The notes under the pieces are model-generated. The model ran no database searches, was not told the DNA's origin, and saw only the letters and a program-made list of their open reading frames with translations. This document shows, in pieces, positions 8,315-15,911 of a stretch of 22,403 nt of DNA. Source of the stretch: CAYXUW01 sp964468375 (GTDB taxonomy: Bacteria; Planctomycetota; Phycisphaerae; Sedimentisphaerales; Anaerobacaceae); NCBI GenBank assembly GCA_964468375.1, contig CAYXUW010000019.1, positions 1 to 22,403 of the forward strand, given 5' to 3'. Numbering within the stretch: position 1 is the stretch's first letter; the number at the start of each line of letters is the position of its first letter. A program made the translations under genes and the position numbers.

Positions 8315-9859
8315 ATGAAAACTTTCATTTTTACATGTTTCTGTTCTTTTATCCTGGCACTTGTTATCACTCCAATTATGATAGCTATAGGACGTAAGCT
8401 CAGGATATACGACAATCCGACGGCAAGAAAAGTGCATGCCGGCCAAATTCCGAGAATTGGCGGTGTGGTTATTTTTCTGTCATCGATACTATTGATTATA
8501 ATTGTGCTTTTTCTGGATAATGCAATTGGAGATAGGTTCCGGGATATACAAACACAAATTATCGCTTTGCTTGGTGTTTCTACTTTTATTTTCCTTGTAG
8601 GTTTTGTTGACGACGTTCGCGGAGTAAGGGCCAGATACAAACTCCTGGCACAGGTTTTTGCGGCAGGGTTGATATGTTTGGCCGGTGTTCGGATTGAATC
8701 ATTAAGCTTTGCGAGTTTATTTACGTTGAGATTCGGGCTTGCATCTTTCCCGCTGACAGTTTTGTGGATTGTCGGTATTACCAACGCCGTGAACTTGATA
8801 GACGGTCTCGACGGGCTTGCTGCTGGTATTTGTACTATTGCTTGTGCGGTGATTGCTGTTTTTGCGTTGGCGGGCAACGACCCTGTGCTCGCAGTGATGA
8901 TGCTTGCTTTAGTAGGCAGCTTATCAGGGTTTTTATTTTTTAATTTTAATCCGGCCCGGATTTTTATGGGCGACTGCGGCAGTATGTTTCTCGGTTTCGT
9001 GCTCGGAGCAACCAGCGTAATGTGTGCGATGAAGTCCGGGACAATGGTAGCGCTTGCGCTGCCGGCGGTTGTTCTTGGCCTGCCGATATTTGACATGGTT
9101 TTCAGCATACTGCGTCGGTATTTGGGTCGATGGGTAATCACATCTCCCGACCGCGGTCATTTGCATCACCGGTTACTCGACATGGGTCTGCGGCAGCGCC
9201 ACGTGGTGATAATAATGTATGTAATAACGGCGACGGCAGCCGGAATGGGAATGTTTATGATGGTTACCCGGGGCGGAGGCACCATAGCAATATTCTTATG
9301 CGTGATTTTACTTTTAGTTTTGGCCTTTAGGGTTATCGGGGGGGTCAGATTGAGAGAGACTATTGCAAAACTGAAATATAATCAGGCAATATCGAGGGAA
9401 GCTGCTGAAGATACCCGGTTGTTCCAGGAGCTTCATTTGGGATTTCGCCAGGCGGCTTCCTTCAGACAGTGGTGGCAGATGGTTTCCAATGTAGCCGAAA
9501 AGGAAGGATTTTTCGAGCTTTGTTTAGTAGTAACCGCCAGCAGCGGGCGTAATCATAAATTCGTTTGGTGTGCTAAAAATAATAGAGAGGGTCATCACGA
9601 GGTAGTAAAAGTGAAACTACCGATAAGCAAAGACAGATTTGGGCTGTCTATGGAAATCGAAGCCAAAATGCCTGTTAATGGCTTGTTTGAATCTGCCGGC
9701 AGGCGTATGATGTTGCTCGGCCGCTTGATTGACGAATACAGTGCTGCCGCACTGCCGAATAAATCAGAGTACAGTTCGATACTTGAGCTTACAGACAAGA
9801 ACCGTCCGGTTCATGCAAAAAAACGAATAAGGGTTATTGCAGAAGTTGGGCGAAACTAA
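8315..9859 (+). CDS. WecA/TagO-type undecaprenyl-phosphate GlcNAc-1-phosphate transferase with C-terminal extension
   Basis: A 514-aa polytopic enzyme of the MraY/WecA family, which transfers a HexNAc-1-phosphate from a UDP-sugar to undecaprenyl phosphate and so starts the repeat unit. Family motifs in order: RKVHAGQIPRIGG (38-50), FVDDVRG with the Asp pair 99-100, NAVNLIDGLDGLAAG (157-171), FMGDCGSMFLGF (217-228) and HLHHRLLDMG (282-291, the basic loop). The catalytic core ends near residue 340, the usual family length. About 170 further residues are soluble and cytoplasmic, with segments such as FRQWWQMVSNVAEKEGFFEL; this tail is not part of standard WecA and I cannot assign it. No clear Shine-Dalgarno precedes the ATG. 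The sugar is likely GlcNAc or a related HexNAc; the sequence alone does not settle it. Confidence 0.92.
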   Translation: MKTFIFTCFCSFILALVITPIMIAIGRKLRIYDNPTARKVHAGQIPRIGGVVIFLSSILLIIIVLFLDNAIGDRFRDIQTQIIALLGVSTFIFLVGFVDDVRGVRARYKLLAQVFAAGLICLAGVRIESLSFASLFTLRFGLASFPLTVLWIVGITNAVNLIDGLDGLAAGICTIACAVIAVFALAGNDPVLAVMMLALVGSLSGFLFFNFNPARIFMGDCGSMFLGFVLGATSVMCAMKSGTMVALALPAVVLGLPIFDMVFSILRRYLGRWVITSPDRGHLHHRLLDMGLRQRHVVIIMYVITATAAGMGMFMMVTRGGGTIAIFLCVILLLVLAFRVIGGVRLRETIAKLKYNQAISREAAEDTRLFQELHLGFRQAASFRQWWQMVSNVAEKEGFFELCLVVTASSGRNHKFVWCAKNNREGHHEVVKVKLPISKDRFGLSMEIEAKMPVNGLFESAGRRMMLLGRLIDEYSAAALPNKSEYSSILELTDKNRPVHAKKRIRVIAEVGRN

Positions 9860-9862
9860 TAA

Positions 9863-10021
9863 CCTTTAAACTCAATCAACCCATCTTATCGATTTGGACT
9901 GGCTTCAGAAGGATCGATTACTCCGATAGAAACTAAAACCCGCAAAATCGCGTCACTGGTGTGGCGATACATAGGTACGGCCAAGAAAACTTTATTGCAG
10001 GGTAAGAGTAAGACAAGATGA
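9863..10021 (+). other. Open frame without a start codon, overlapping the next gene (possible gene remnant)
   Basis: After the tandem TAA TAA that ends the WecA-like gene, the same frame stays open for 52 codons to a TGA at 10019-10021. That TGA overlaps the next ATG as ATGA. The frame reads like coding sequence (for example SITPIETKTRKIASLVWRYI, then a Lys/Arg-rich end) but has no ATG, GTG or usable TTG start with a ribosome-binding site. It could be the C-terminal stump of a gene that once overlapped the downstream start. Chance remains possible for this length. Confidence 0.2.
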
Positions 10022-10788
10022 AACATTTTACAACCTCAACAACGCTGGAACCGCTTATGGATTTCATTTATAATTTAAACTGTATCAGAAAATTGCGAAT
10101 GGGTGGTCCAACAATTATTTACCAAATGGGGAAAGTTGGTTCGATCTCCGTCTTGAGTTCATTGAAAACGGCAGGAGTAAGGCCGTTATTTCATACACAT
10201 TTCTTGAATTACAATCATAAATCAAGTTCTATAAGAAGACTTTATCACCATGTATTTGTTCTGTCTGTACCGACCAAGATAATTTCATTAACCAGAGAAC
10301 CGTTTAGTAGAAACACATCTTCTTTTTTTCAAAGATTTTCCAGAATAAGGCCCGGTGAGAAAATAGAGCGATTTACGGCGGAAGAACTGATAGATATATA
10401 TTTTAAGAAATACTATCATCACGAACCGCTTGTTTGGTTCGATGTGGAACTGAAAAGAGTCACAAAGGTTGACGTTTACGATCGTGAGTTGATTGATAAT
10501 GAATATCTAACGGCGAAAAGGGGTAATTTCGAGGTTCTAGTGTTGAAATCGGAATTGCCAAATTCTCGTAAAGAAGCCATTATCGGCGATTTCATGAATA
10601 TTGACAGTTTCAAAATTGCGGACCTTAACGTTACAAAAGAAAAGAAATACGCGAGTCTTTATAGAGAATTCAAAGACAAAATTGTTTACGAGCAAAAGTA
10701 TGTTGATGAGACAATCAATTCAAAGTATTTTAAATTTTTCTACAATGATGAAAAAGACAATATACTGGACAAGATAAAAATCAAATAG
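10018..10788 (+). CDS. Sulfotransferase-like 'capsular polysaccharide synthesis' protein
   Basis: A 256-aa protein with YQMGKVGSIS at 35-44, a P-loop-like site resembling the 5'-phosphosulfate-binding loop of sulfotransferases, and LTREPFSRNTSSFF at 91-104, resembling the 3'-phosphate site. The C-terminal stretch NSKYFKFFYND also fits the 'putative capsular polysaccharide synthesis protein' family (PF10364 as I recall it). The likely role is transfer of sulfate from PAPS to the glycan, inferred from fold-level motifs. The gene looks more A/T-rich than the core genes before it, suggesting separate acquisition. Its TAG overlaps a GTG that opens the truncated flippase frame (TAGTG at 10786-10790). 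Confidence 0.75.
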   Translation: MKHFTTSTTLEPLMDFIYNLNCIRKLRMGGPTIIYQMGKVGSISVLSSLKTAGVRPLFHTHFLNYNHKSSSIRRLYHHVFVLSVPTKIISLTREPFSRNTSSFFQRFSRIRPGEKIERFTAEELIDIYFKKYYHHEPLVWFDVELKRVTKVDVYDRELIDNEYLTAKRGNFEVLVLKSELPNSRKEAIIGDFMNIDSFKIADLNVTKEKKYASLYREFKDKIVYEQKYVDETINSKYFKFFYNDEKDNILDKIKIK

Positions 10789-10919
10789 TGAAAACATATT
10801 TGGCAAAAGGTGTTGTGACCGGTATTCCGAAGTCTTTTGGAAGCGTCCTTATCGCAATAGTGCTTATTCCGCTGATTATGCGAAATGTCGGTGACGATGT
10901 CTATGGCGCTCAAAGATAA
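10788..10919 (+). pseudogene. N-terminal remnant of a second Wzx-type flippase
   Basis: GTG at 10788 opens 43 codons ending in TAA. The product has a hydrophobic segment and the start-of-flippase pattern SVLIAIVLIPLIMRNVGDD followed by VYG. The same landmarks occur in the intact flippase just downstream (VVLAVAYPVYLHFLGYEK followed by YGVW), with matching spacing. The resemblance stops right after the YG, where the sequence runs into the 5' end of the intact gene. I read this as the stump of an older flippase gene cut at that point. It overlaps the upstream stop (TAGTG), as the original gene probably did. A leader peptide is a less likely alternative. Confidence 0.6.
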
Positions 10920-10938
10920 GAAGGAAAACCGCAATCTT

Positions 10939-12273
10939 ATGATTAGAAGATTGTTTTCTAGCCAACTCAGGATCAACATGATTTCAGGCGTTGGGGCAAC
11001 AGTGGTCAACACCGTTGTTTTGGCCGTTGCTTATCCTGTTTACTTGCATTTTCTTGGTTACGAAAAGTATGGCGTTTGGCTTGTTCTGGCGACGGTATTG
11101 AGCTTTGCCCAAATAGGCAATCTTGGTATAGGCCAAGCAGTCACGAAGCTGGTTGCTGAAGAATACGGCCGTAGTGACATTGAGGGTATCCAACAATATG
11201 TTACAACTTCATTGACATTGCTGTGTCTTAGTGGGGTGGTTGCCTTGGTAGTGATACTAATTTTTAAAACTCAGATCATTGCTGCTTTCAAGCTAACCGG
11301 CGAAAATGCTGAGATAGTTTTATGGTTATTGCCCTACATCGGGATTTTAAGTATATATGTTCTTATAGTCCAGGTGTTAAATTCCACATTGTCCGGTTTG
11401 GGGCGAATGGACTTAGCCAATTACGCCCAATCACTCGGCCGAATCGTGGCTGTTACTGTTGCTGCCGTATTGCTGTATAGCGGTCGGGGTATCAAAAGTC
11501 TGCTTATCGGAAATACCCTTTCGTATCTGTTTATTCACGCAGTAAGTCTTATTTGCATTTCGCGCATAGCCCACATCCGTCTTTTACGCGTGAGGAATCT
11601 GGATGCTCAACGCGGTAAACGCCTTCTGCGCTTCGGTAGCGGAATATTAGGAGGAACGATTGTTAGTATGTTGGGCGGTCCTTTTAACAAACTAATGCTC
11701 TCTCGATACGCCGGAGTTACCACCATTCCGATTTACGAGATAGCATTTAATGGTGCTATGCAGTTTCGTAACCTGATTGAGGCAGGCTTTCGGGCGCTTA
11801 TGCCGGAAATTAGTCGAATTAGCGGAAATATAACAAGATACGCTAAGGATAGGATATGGCGCATCTATTATCGTGCAATGAAGCTTATCCTCCTTTTCGG
11901 AATTCCCATATATGTAGCGATGCTCATTTTCGCGACATCATTACTTAGAACATGGTTAAGAGATGAATTCATTCAAACTATACCAGATATTTTTCGCCTC
12001 ATGCTTGTGGCTACTTTTATAAACCTTCTTGGTGTGCCTGCATATTACTCTTTGATGGGAATGGGCTGTGTCCGAGATGTCTTCGCTGGCCGGACTATCA
12101 CATGGCTGACCAACATGATACTAGTAACAATCATAGCAATAAACATTCATCATTTATCAGTCACTGTTATTGGAACTTGTTTGATTGTCTCATGGACTTT
12201 GTCGGTTACCTTTTTGAATTTACGCTTCCGACAAGTGCTTTCAAAGGCCGAGACCGCTTCTTTACCAAAATGA
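10939..12273 (+). CDS. Wzx-type polysaccharide flippase (MATE/MOP superfamily)
   Basis: An integral membrane protein of 444 aa (462 aa if started at 10885). It has about twelve to fourteen hydrophobic segments and the N-terminal pattern of the polysaccharide transport family: NTVVLAVAYPVYLHFLGYEK, YGVWLVLATVLSFAQIGNLG. It would flip the undecaprenyl-linked repeat unit to the periplasmic face. I prefer ATG 10939 (MIRRLFSSQL) because AAGGA lies at 10921-10925, and the earlier in-frame ATGs at 10885, 10897 and 10903 fall inside the flippase remnant, read in another frame. The gene is bracketed by broken genes on both sides, suggesting it arrived by replacement of an older segment. Confidence 0.9.
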   Translation: MIRRLFSSQLRINMISGVGATVVNTVVLAVAYPVYLHFLGYEKYGVWLVLATVLSFAQIGNLGIGQAVTKLVAEEYGRSDIEGIQQYVTTSLTLLCLSGVVALVVILIFKTQIIAAFKLTGENAEIVLWLLPYIGILSIYVLIVQVLNSTLSGLGRMDLANYAQSLGRIVAVTVAAVLLYSGRGIKSLLIGNTLSYLFIHAVSLICISRIAHIRLLRVRNLDAQRGKRLLRFGSGILGGTIVSMLGGPFNKLMLSRYAGVTTIPIYEIAFNGAMQFRNLIEAGFRALMPEISRISGNITRYAKDRIWRIYYRAMKLILLFGIPIYVAMLIFATSLLRTWLRDEFIQTIPDIFRLMLVATFINLLGVPAYYSLMGMGCVRDVFAGRTITWLTNMILVTIIAINIHHLSVTVIGTCLIVSWTLSVTFLNLRFRQVLSKAETASLPK

Positions 12274-12312
12274 GGTATGGCATCTTGTCCAATAAGGAGA
12301 GTGGATTCAGGA

Positions 12313-12342
12313 GTGAAAATCCTCATTTACGTTGAGCTGTAA
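12313..12342 (+). other. Nine-codon open frame resembling a GT-type N-terminus
   Basis: GTG at 12313, just after AGGA at about 12309-12312, opens MKILIYVEL and then TAA. This is how many glycosyltransferase genes begin. At nine codons it proves nothing alone, but it lies between the intact flippase and the phosphodiesterase remnant in a stretch already littered with truncated genes. Confidence 0.12.
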
Positions 12343-12355
12343 AGATGCAAAAAAT

Positions 12356-12567
12356 ATGAAAACGATAGTAATTGGCCTTGATGCAGCCACCTGGGAAATA
12401 TCAAAACCATTGATACATAGTGACAAATACCGACTATTGCAAATCTGTGTGAAAAAAGTATATCAGGAATACTTAACAGCAGTTTATCACCGCTCACACC
12501 ACCAATCTGGACTTCAATGGTGACGGGAGTTAACCTTGGAAAGCATGGCATATATGATTTTACGTAA
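12356..12567 (+). pseudogene. Frameshifted N-terminal remnant of an AlkP-superfamily phosphodiesterase
   Basis: ATG at 12356 begins MKTIVIGLDAATWEISKPLI, the typical start of the type I phosphodiesterase/AlkP-superfamily proteins often found in EPS clusters. Near 12424-12430 the frame must shift: the other frame then continues IPTIANLCEKSISGILNSS, LSPLTPPIWTSMVTG and VNLGKHGIYDF, exactly the next family motifs (metal-site and nucleophile region, then GKHGIYDF). Loss of a single A in an A-run (GACAAA where GACAAAA is expected) explains the shift. A TAA at 12565-12567 closes the frame and no further homology is visible, so about 70 residues remain of a protein normally several hundred long. Confidence 0.75.
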
Positions 12568-12683
12568 AGTTGCAATGCTTGTCTATGTACACAAAAAACT
12601 TGGGATGGATTCAACAGTCCTTACAATGCGTTAGCTATTCAAAAAACTTTCCACTGCTTAGTCGAGGTCGGGAGTTTTTCCTA

Positions 12684-13553
12684 ATGATATCAATTCTTTA
12701 CCGCGGCATTCGCTGGCTGGCTGGTCGCACATGGAGCTTATTAAACCCTAAAGCTATAGCATGGAGATACATCAAAAAACGACACCCAAACAAACCCATC
12801 ATAGCAAAGCTGGGAAAAGATTTGAAAGTAAGAATATATGCGCACGATGTTATCGGTAGGTCTATTTATGTAAATAGAATGTTTGAACCAGCGGAGTGTA
12901 AATTCATTATTAGCTTTCTCAAACCAGGCATGCTGTTTCTCGATGTTGGTGCAAACTTAGGACAATATACGTTAATAGCAGCCCAACGGACAGGGGAAAA
13001 AGGTCAGGTGCACAGCTTTGAACCAAGCAAGAGGATGTTTGCAGAGTTGGAGTTTAATGTGCAAATTAACAACTTGTCAGCTACTTGTACCTTAAACAAT
13101 GTTGCCTTGTCGAATAATAAGGGGACTGCAAAGTTATCTCGTTACCAGGCTGGTGCTGAGGTCTACGGTTCTCTTGGGACACAACACCGTGGGAGAACAC
13201 CCATTATTGGTTATGAACTCGTCGCCACAACAACCATAGATACTTATCTTAAAGAGAAAGGTATAGATCATGTTGACTTAATTAAGATGGACATTGAAGG
13301 CGCCGAGCTTTTGGCGCTTCAAGGGGGCTGTCGCATCTTGTCCGGCTCGGCGGCCCCGGCAGTTCTGCTTGAAATGGCCGATGAGAATACTGCTGGTTTT
13401 GGGTATCGGGCAATCGAAATATGGGACTACCTTGAATCGCTGGGATACCATGTTTACCGCTTCAATAAACATGGGCAGATTTCGAACTTAACTAACAGGC
13501 CGGAGGGCCTGATTTCAGATAATTTCATCGCTTTAAAAAGCAGCAGCGGTTGA
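12684..13553 (+). CDS. FkbM-family SAM-dependent methyltransferase
   Basis: A 289-aa methyltransferase of the FkbM group, which O-methylates sugars or other hydroxyls. SAM motif I is LDVGANLGQY (86-95), the acidic residue of motif II is in HSFEPSKRM (Glu113), and the family's second signature is IKMDIEGAELLALQG. I start it at ATG 12684 (MISILYRGIRWL) because GGGAG at about 12670-12674 is well placed; the same frame is open back to 12570, but that stretch lies beside the phosphodiesterase remnant and looks unrelated. About 80 residues precede the SAM domain, as in many EPS-cluster FkbM proteins. It probably adds a methyl group to a repeat-unit sugar. Confidence 0.88.
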   Translation: MISILYRGIRWLAGRTWSLLNPKAIAWRYIKKRHPNKPIIAKLGKDLKVRIYAHDVIGRSIYVNRMFEPAECKFIISFLKPGMLFLDVGANLGQYTLIAAQRTGEKGQVHSFEPSKRMFAELEFNVQINNLSATCTLNNVALSNNKGTAKLSRYQAGAEVYGSLGTQHRGRTPIIGYELVATTTIDTYLKEKGIDHVDLIKMDIEGAELLALQGGCRILSGSAAPAVLLEMADENTAGFGYRAIEIWDYLESLGYHVYRFNKHGQISNLTNRPEGLISDNFIALKSSSG

Positions 13554-13592
13554 TTAAACAAAACACTCATGAGAAGATAAAGATGGTGGAAT

Positions 13593-14399
13593 ATGTTAAT
13601 TGTATGTAATGGTATGATACGGTCAGGGTCGACCCTTCAGTATAATCTTGTTCGTGGCCTTGTAGAAAAAATGAACGTGGGGAAAGCCGAAGGTTGGTTC
13701 TCCCCAAACCAGCTTAACGAGAAATCCAAGCAATTGGAAGATTGGGCAGGAAGCCAATTGCTTCATGTTATCAAAAGTCACGTGATACTCCCATGCTCAA
13801 AAGAACTGCTCGCTAAAGATAGTCTGCGCATCTGCTATATTTACAGAGATATTCGCGATGTGGCTGTTTCGGTGAAAAACAAATGGAATCGCACGGGAGA
13901 GGAACTTCTTCGGACATTAGAGCAAGCTATTGCTACATACCGCGAAATCAAAGCGATGGACCTTGCCTTAATGCAAAGGTATGAGGAAGTAATCGACGAC
14001 TTATCTGGTGCACTCAAAGCTATCGCTAAGTTTCTTCGTCTTGAACCCGGAGATGATATTATTTCCAACATACTGCAAGAGAATTCCTTGGATAGAGCAA
14101 AAATAGCCGCTGAAACTGCCTCGCGTTCCTACGGCTTAAGAGCGAGAACCGTTCTACTGCAAATTGGTTCAAAAATCCGCGGGGCTGACCTTATGCGCAT
14201 CTTGGGTATTTCAGAATCATTTATCCAAAGCACTAGAAACGCCTTACTACCCTACGACAAACGCACTCTCCTGCATCCGAACCATCTCTCGAAGCATGCT
14301 GGCACTGTGGGTTTATGGCACAATGAGTTGACAAAGGACGAAACTAAAGAAATTTCGGAACGCTTTAAGCAGTGGCTTAAGGGAACTAATTACGTTTGA
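13593..14399 (+). CDS. Sulfotransferase family protein
   Basis: A 268-aa protein with CNGMIRSGSTLQYNLV at 5-20, the 5'-phosphosulfate loop of PAPS-dependent sulfotransferases, and YRDIRDVAVSVKNKW at 84-98, the 3'-phosphate-binding segment with conserved Arg and Ser. The family moves sulfate from PAPS to hydroxyls or amines. It is not similar in detail to the other sulfotransferase-like protein at 10018, so the two may act on different positions of the glycan. The start has GGTGGA immediately upstream (13585-13590), very close to the ATG. The stop overlaps a TTG that opens the small frame 14396-14524. Confidence 0.82.
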   Translation: MLIVCNGMIRSGSTLQYNLVRGLVEKMNVGKAEGWFSPNQLNEKSKQLEDWAGSQLLHVIKSHVILPCSKELLAKDSLRICYIYRDIRDVAVSVKNKWNRTGEELLRTLEQAIATYREIKAMDLALMQRYEEVIDDLSGALKAIAKFLRLEPGDDIISNILQENSLDRAKIAAETASRSYGLRARTVLLQIGSKIRGADLMRILGISESFIQSTRNALLPYDKRTLLHPNHLSKHAGTVGLWHNELTKDETKEISERFKQWLKGTNYV

Positions 14400-14524
14400 A
14401 CTCGAAGTATTTGAAAATCAAGCATCTATTCGCCCTAAAGGATCCATTATGGCAACTGGCGACACGTATGAGACTTTGCTCTCCATACCACAGTTTTGTA
14501 TCCAGAGGCACGAAGTTGGATTAG
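14396..14524 (+). other. Small open frame (42 aa) filling the gap before the Wzy-like gene
   Basis: TTG at 14396 overlaps the upstream stop (TTGA) and opens 42 codons ending in TAG three bases before the next ATG at 14528. The product contains LFALKDPLWQLATRMRL and SPYHSFVSRGTKLD and reads like the N-terminus of a larger cytoplasmic protein. I cannot name a family. Its exact fit between two genes could reflect a real small gene or a truncated one. The start codon is weak and there is no strong ribosome-binding site. Confidence 0.25.
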
Positions 14525-14527
14525 ACG

Positions 14528-15892
14528 ATGAATCCTGAACTAACAGTATATTTTGTAGGTTTTGCCATTTTGGGCGTTCTGTTTGTGGGCCGCACCCGCG
14601 ATTTCATCACGGCATACGTATGTGTGCTGGTCTTTCAGAGTCTTATAACCTATTCCTTAGATGATATCGTTATTGCGAATATGCGCATATTTCCACAAGA
14701 TGCTGCCATATGTGGGATGTTACTGCTATACCCCTTGCGCTCACTGATAAAACCCAACGCCCATGGTGGTAAGGAGCTAATTCAGATTTTCATTATTATT
14801 GCCGCCATTCTCTTTCTGCCCGCTATCCGGGGTTACTTAGGCGGCGCCAGCTTGAGAAACGTGCTAAGAGACTGCCGACCAATCGTTTATTTAATGTCGT
14901 TGATACCGTTAATTAGCATAATGCGCAACGAGAAAGATTGGCAGTGGTTTCTAAACATATTTCGAAAAGTAGTTGTTGTTTGCGCCTATCTTATGCTTCT
15001 CGGCCTTCTGACAGGGTGGCGGCTGCAAGAAAATGCTCCTGATAACTGGCAAACAGCATACTCCGTCTCCGGTGAGTTTGAGCGGGGCTACGGCGTTATT
15101 TCCTCATATCTCTATTTTCCTATTGTGTTGTATCTAGATATAAGGCAGTTGATCTTGAGTAAATGGGAACAACGGCTGTCTCTCAGAATGCTCAACACAG
15201 TGGTTCTCGCTGTTGCAATGTTGGCCACTTTTGTTAGAGCAACCGTCCTGGCCTTTTTCGTTATGATGTTTATCCTGACAATTCTTACATTCTACAAATT
15301 GGGACGCTACAGGACAAAGATTTGGAAATTTTGGACACTTAGCGCTATGGCGGTTGTGTTGTTGTTCTCCCTCTCTATTATATCCCCTTACACACAGGCA
15401 ACGCTTGAAAGAGCCGGTTCGATTATAGTTCCTGATCTGGGCGGCAAGGAAGGGCAAGGCACTGTCACTGCGAGACTTCGTGTAATTCCTTTTACTCTTG
15501 AGAGTTTCGAAGGCCCCAAAGACATGATATTGGGTCACGGTTACGGCACCGAAGAGCTTAAACCATGGCAACTGTCAGCCCTGAACCATAATTCATACTT
15601 TTGGCTTATCTACCACGGGGGCTTTTTAGCGTTCCTGCTAATTATAATCGGATTTCTCTACTTGGCTTTCCGGGTATATAGGAACGAAAATTATTCCTTT
15701 GCAAGTCGAATTGGTGCTGTAGGGGTTATCGCCGCAGCATTTTCCTTTGGTACGTCCACCGGCTTACTCTTTAATCAAAAGGGACCGCTATTTATTCCTC
15801 TTATTGCGTTATTCTTGGCTGGCTGTAATGCCTCTCAGTATGGTCATAAAGGGGACGATATATGTTTGAACAGCCAATATTCTTACATATAG
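14528..15892 (+). CDS. Wzy/O-antigen ligase family membrane protein
   Basis: A 454-aa polytopic protein with about ten to twelve hydrophobic segments and the C-terminal pattern of the Wzy_C/WaaL group: MILGHGYGTEEL, then ALNHNSYFWLIYHGGFLAFL with the conserved His in the periplasmic loop before the last membrane spans. It has no TPR tail, unlike the ligase-like protein at 5653. In this position, among glycosyltransferases and next to a flippase, it is the better candidate for the repeat-unit polymerase. Wzy proteins diverge quickly, so the assignment rests on topology and the His loop. No clear Shine-Dalgarno precedes it. Confidence 0.8.
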   Translation: MNPELTVYFVGFAILGVLFVGRTRDFITAYVCVLVFQSLITYSLDDIVIANMRIFPQDAAICGMLLLYPLRSLIKPNAHGGKELIQIFIIIAAILFLPAIRGYLGGASLRNVLRDCRPIVYLMSLIPLISIMRNEKDWQWFLNIFRKVVVVCAYLMLLGLLTGWRLQENAPDNWQTAYSVSGEFERGYGVISSYLYFPIVLYLDIRQLILSKWEQRLSLRMLNTVVLAVAMLATFVRATVLAFFVMMFILTILTFYKLGRYRTKIWKFWTLSAMAVVLLFSLSIISPYTQATLERAGSIIVPDLGGKEGQGTVTARLRVIPFTLESFEGPKDMILGHGYGTEELKPWQLSALNHNSYFWLIYHGGFLAFLLIIIGFLYLAFRVYRNENYSFASRIGAVGVIAAAFSFGTSTGLLFNQKGPLFIPLIALFLAGCNASQYGHKGDDICLNSQYSYI

Positions 15893-15911
15893 TTAATGGG
15901 AATAAACTGCT

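Noticed and set aside
8308..9141. 277-codon open frame on the minus strand
   Set aside because: It lies wholly antisense to the WecA-like gene, whose family motifs are unmistakable; the product is low-complexity (Ala/Thr/Ile/Lys-rich) with no recognisable domain.
15134..15571. 145-codon minus-strand open frame
   Set aside because: Antisense to the Wzy-like gene, with no start signal or recognisable domain; a shadow frame.
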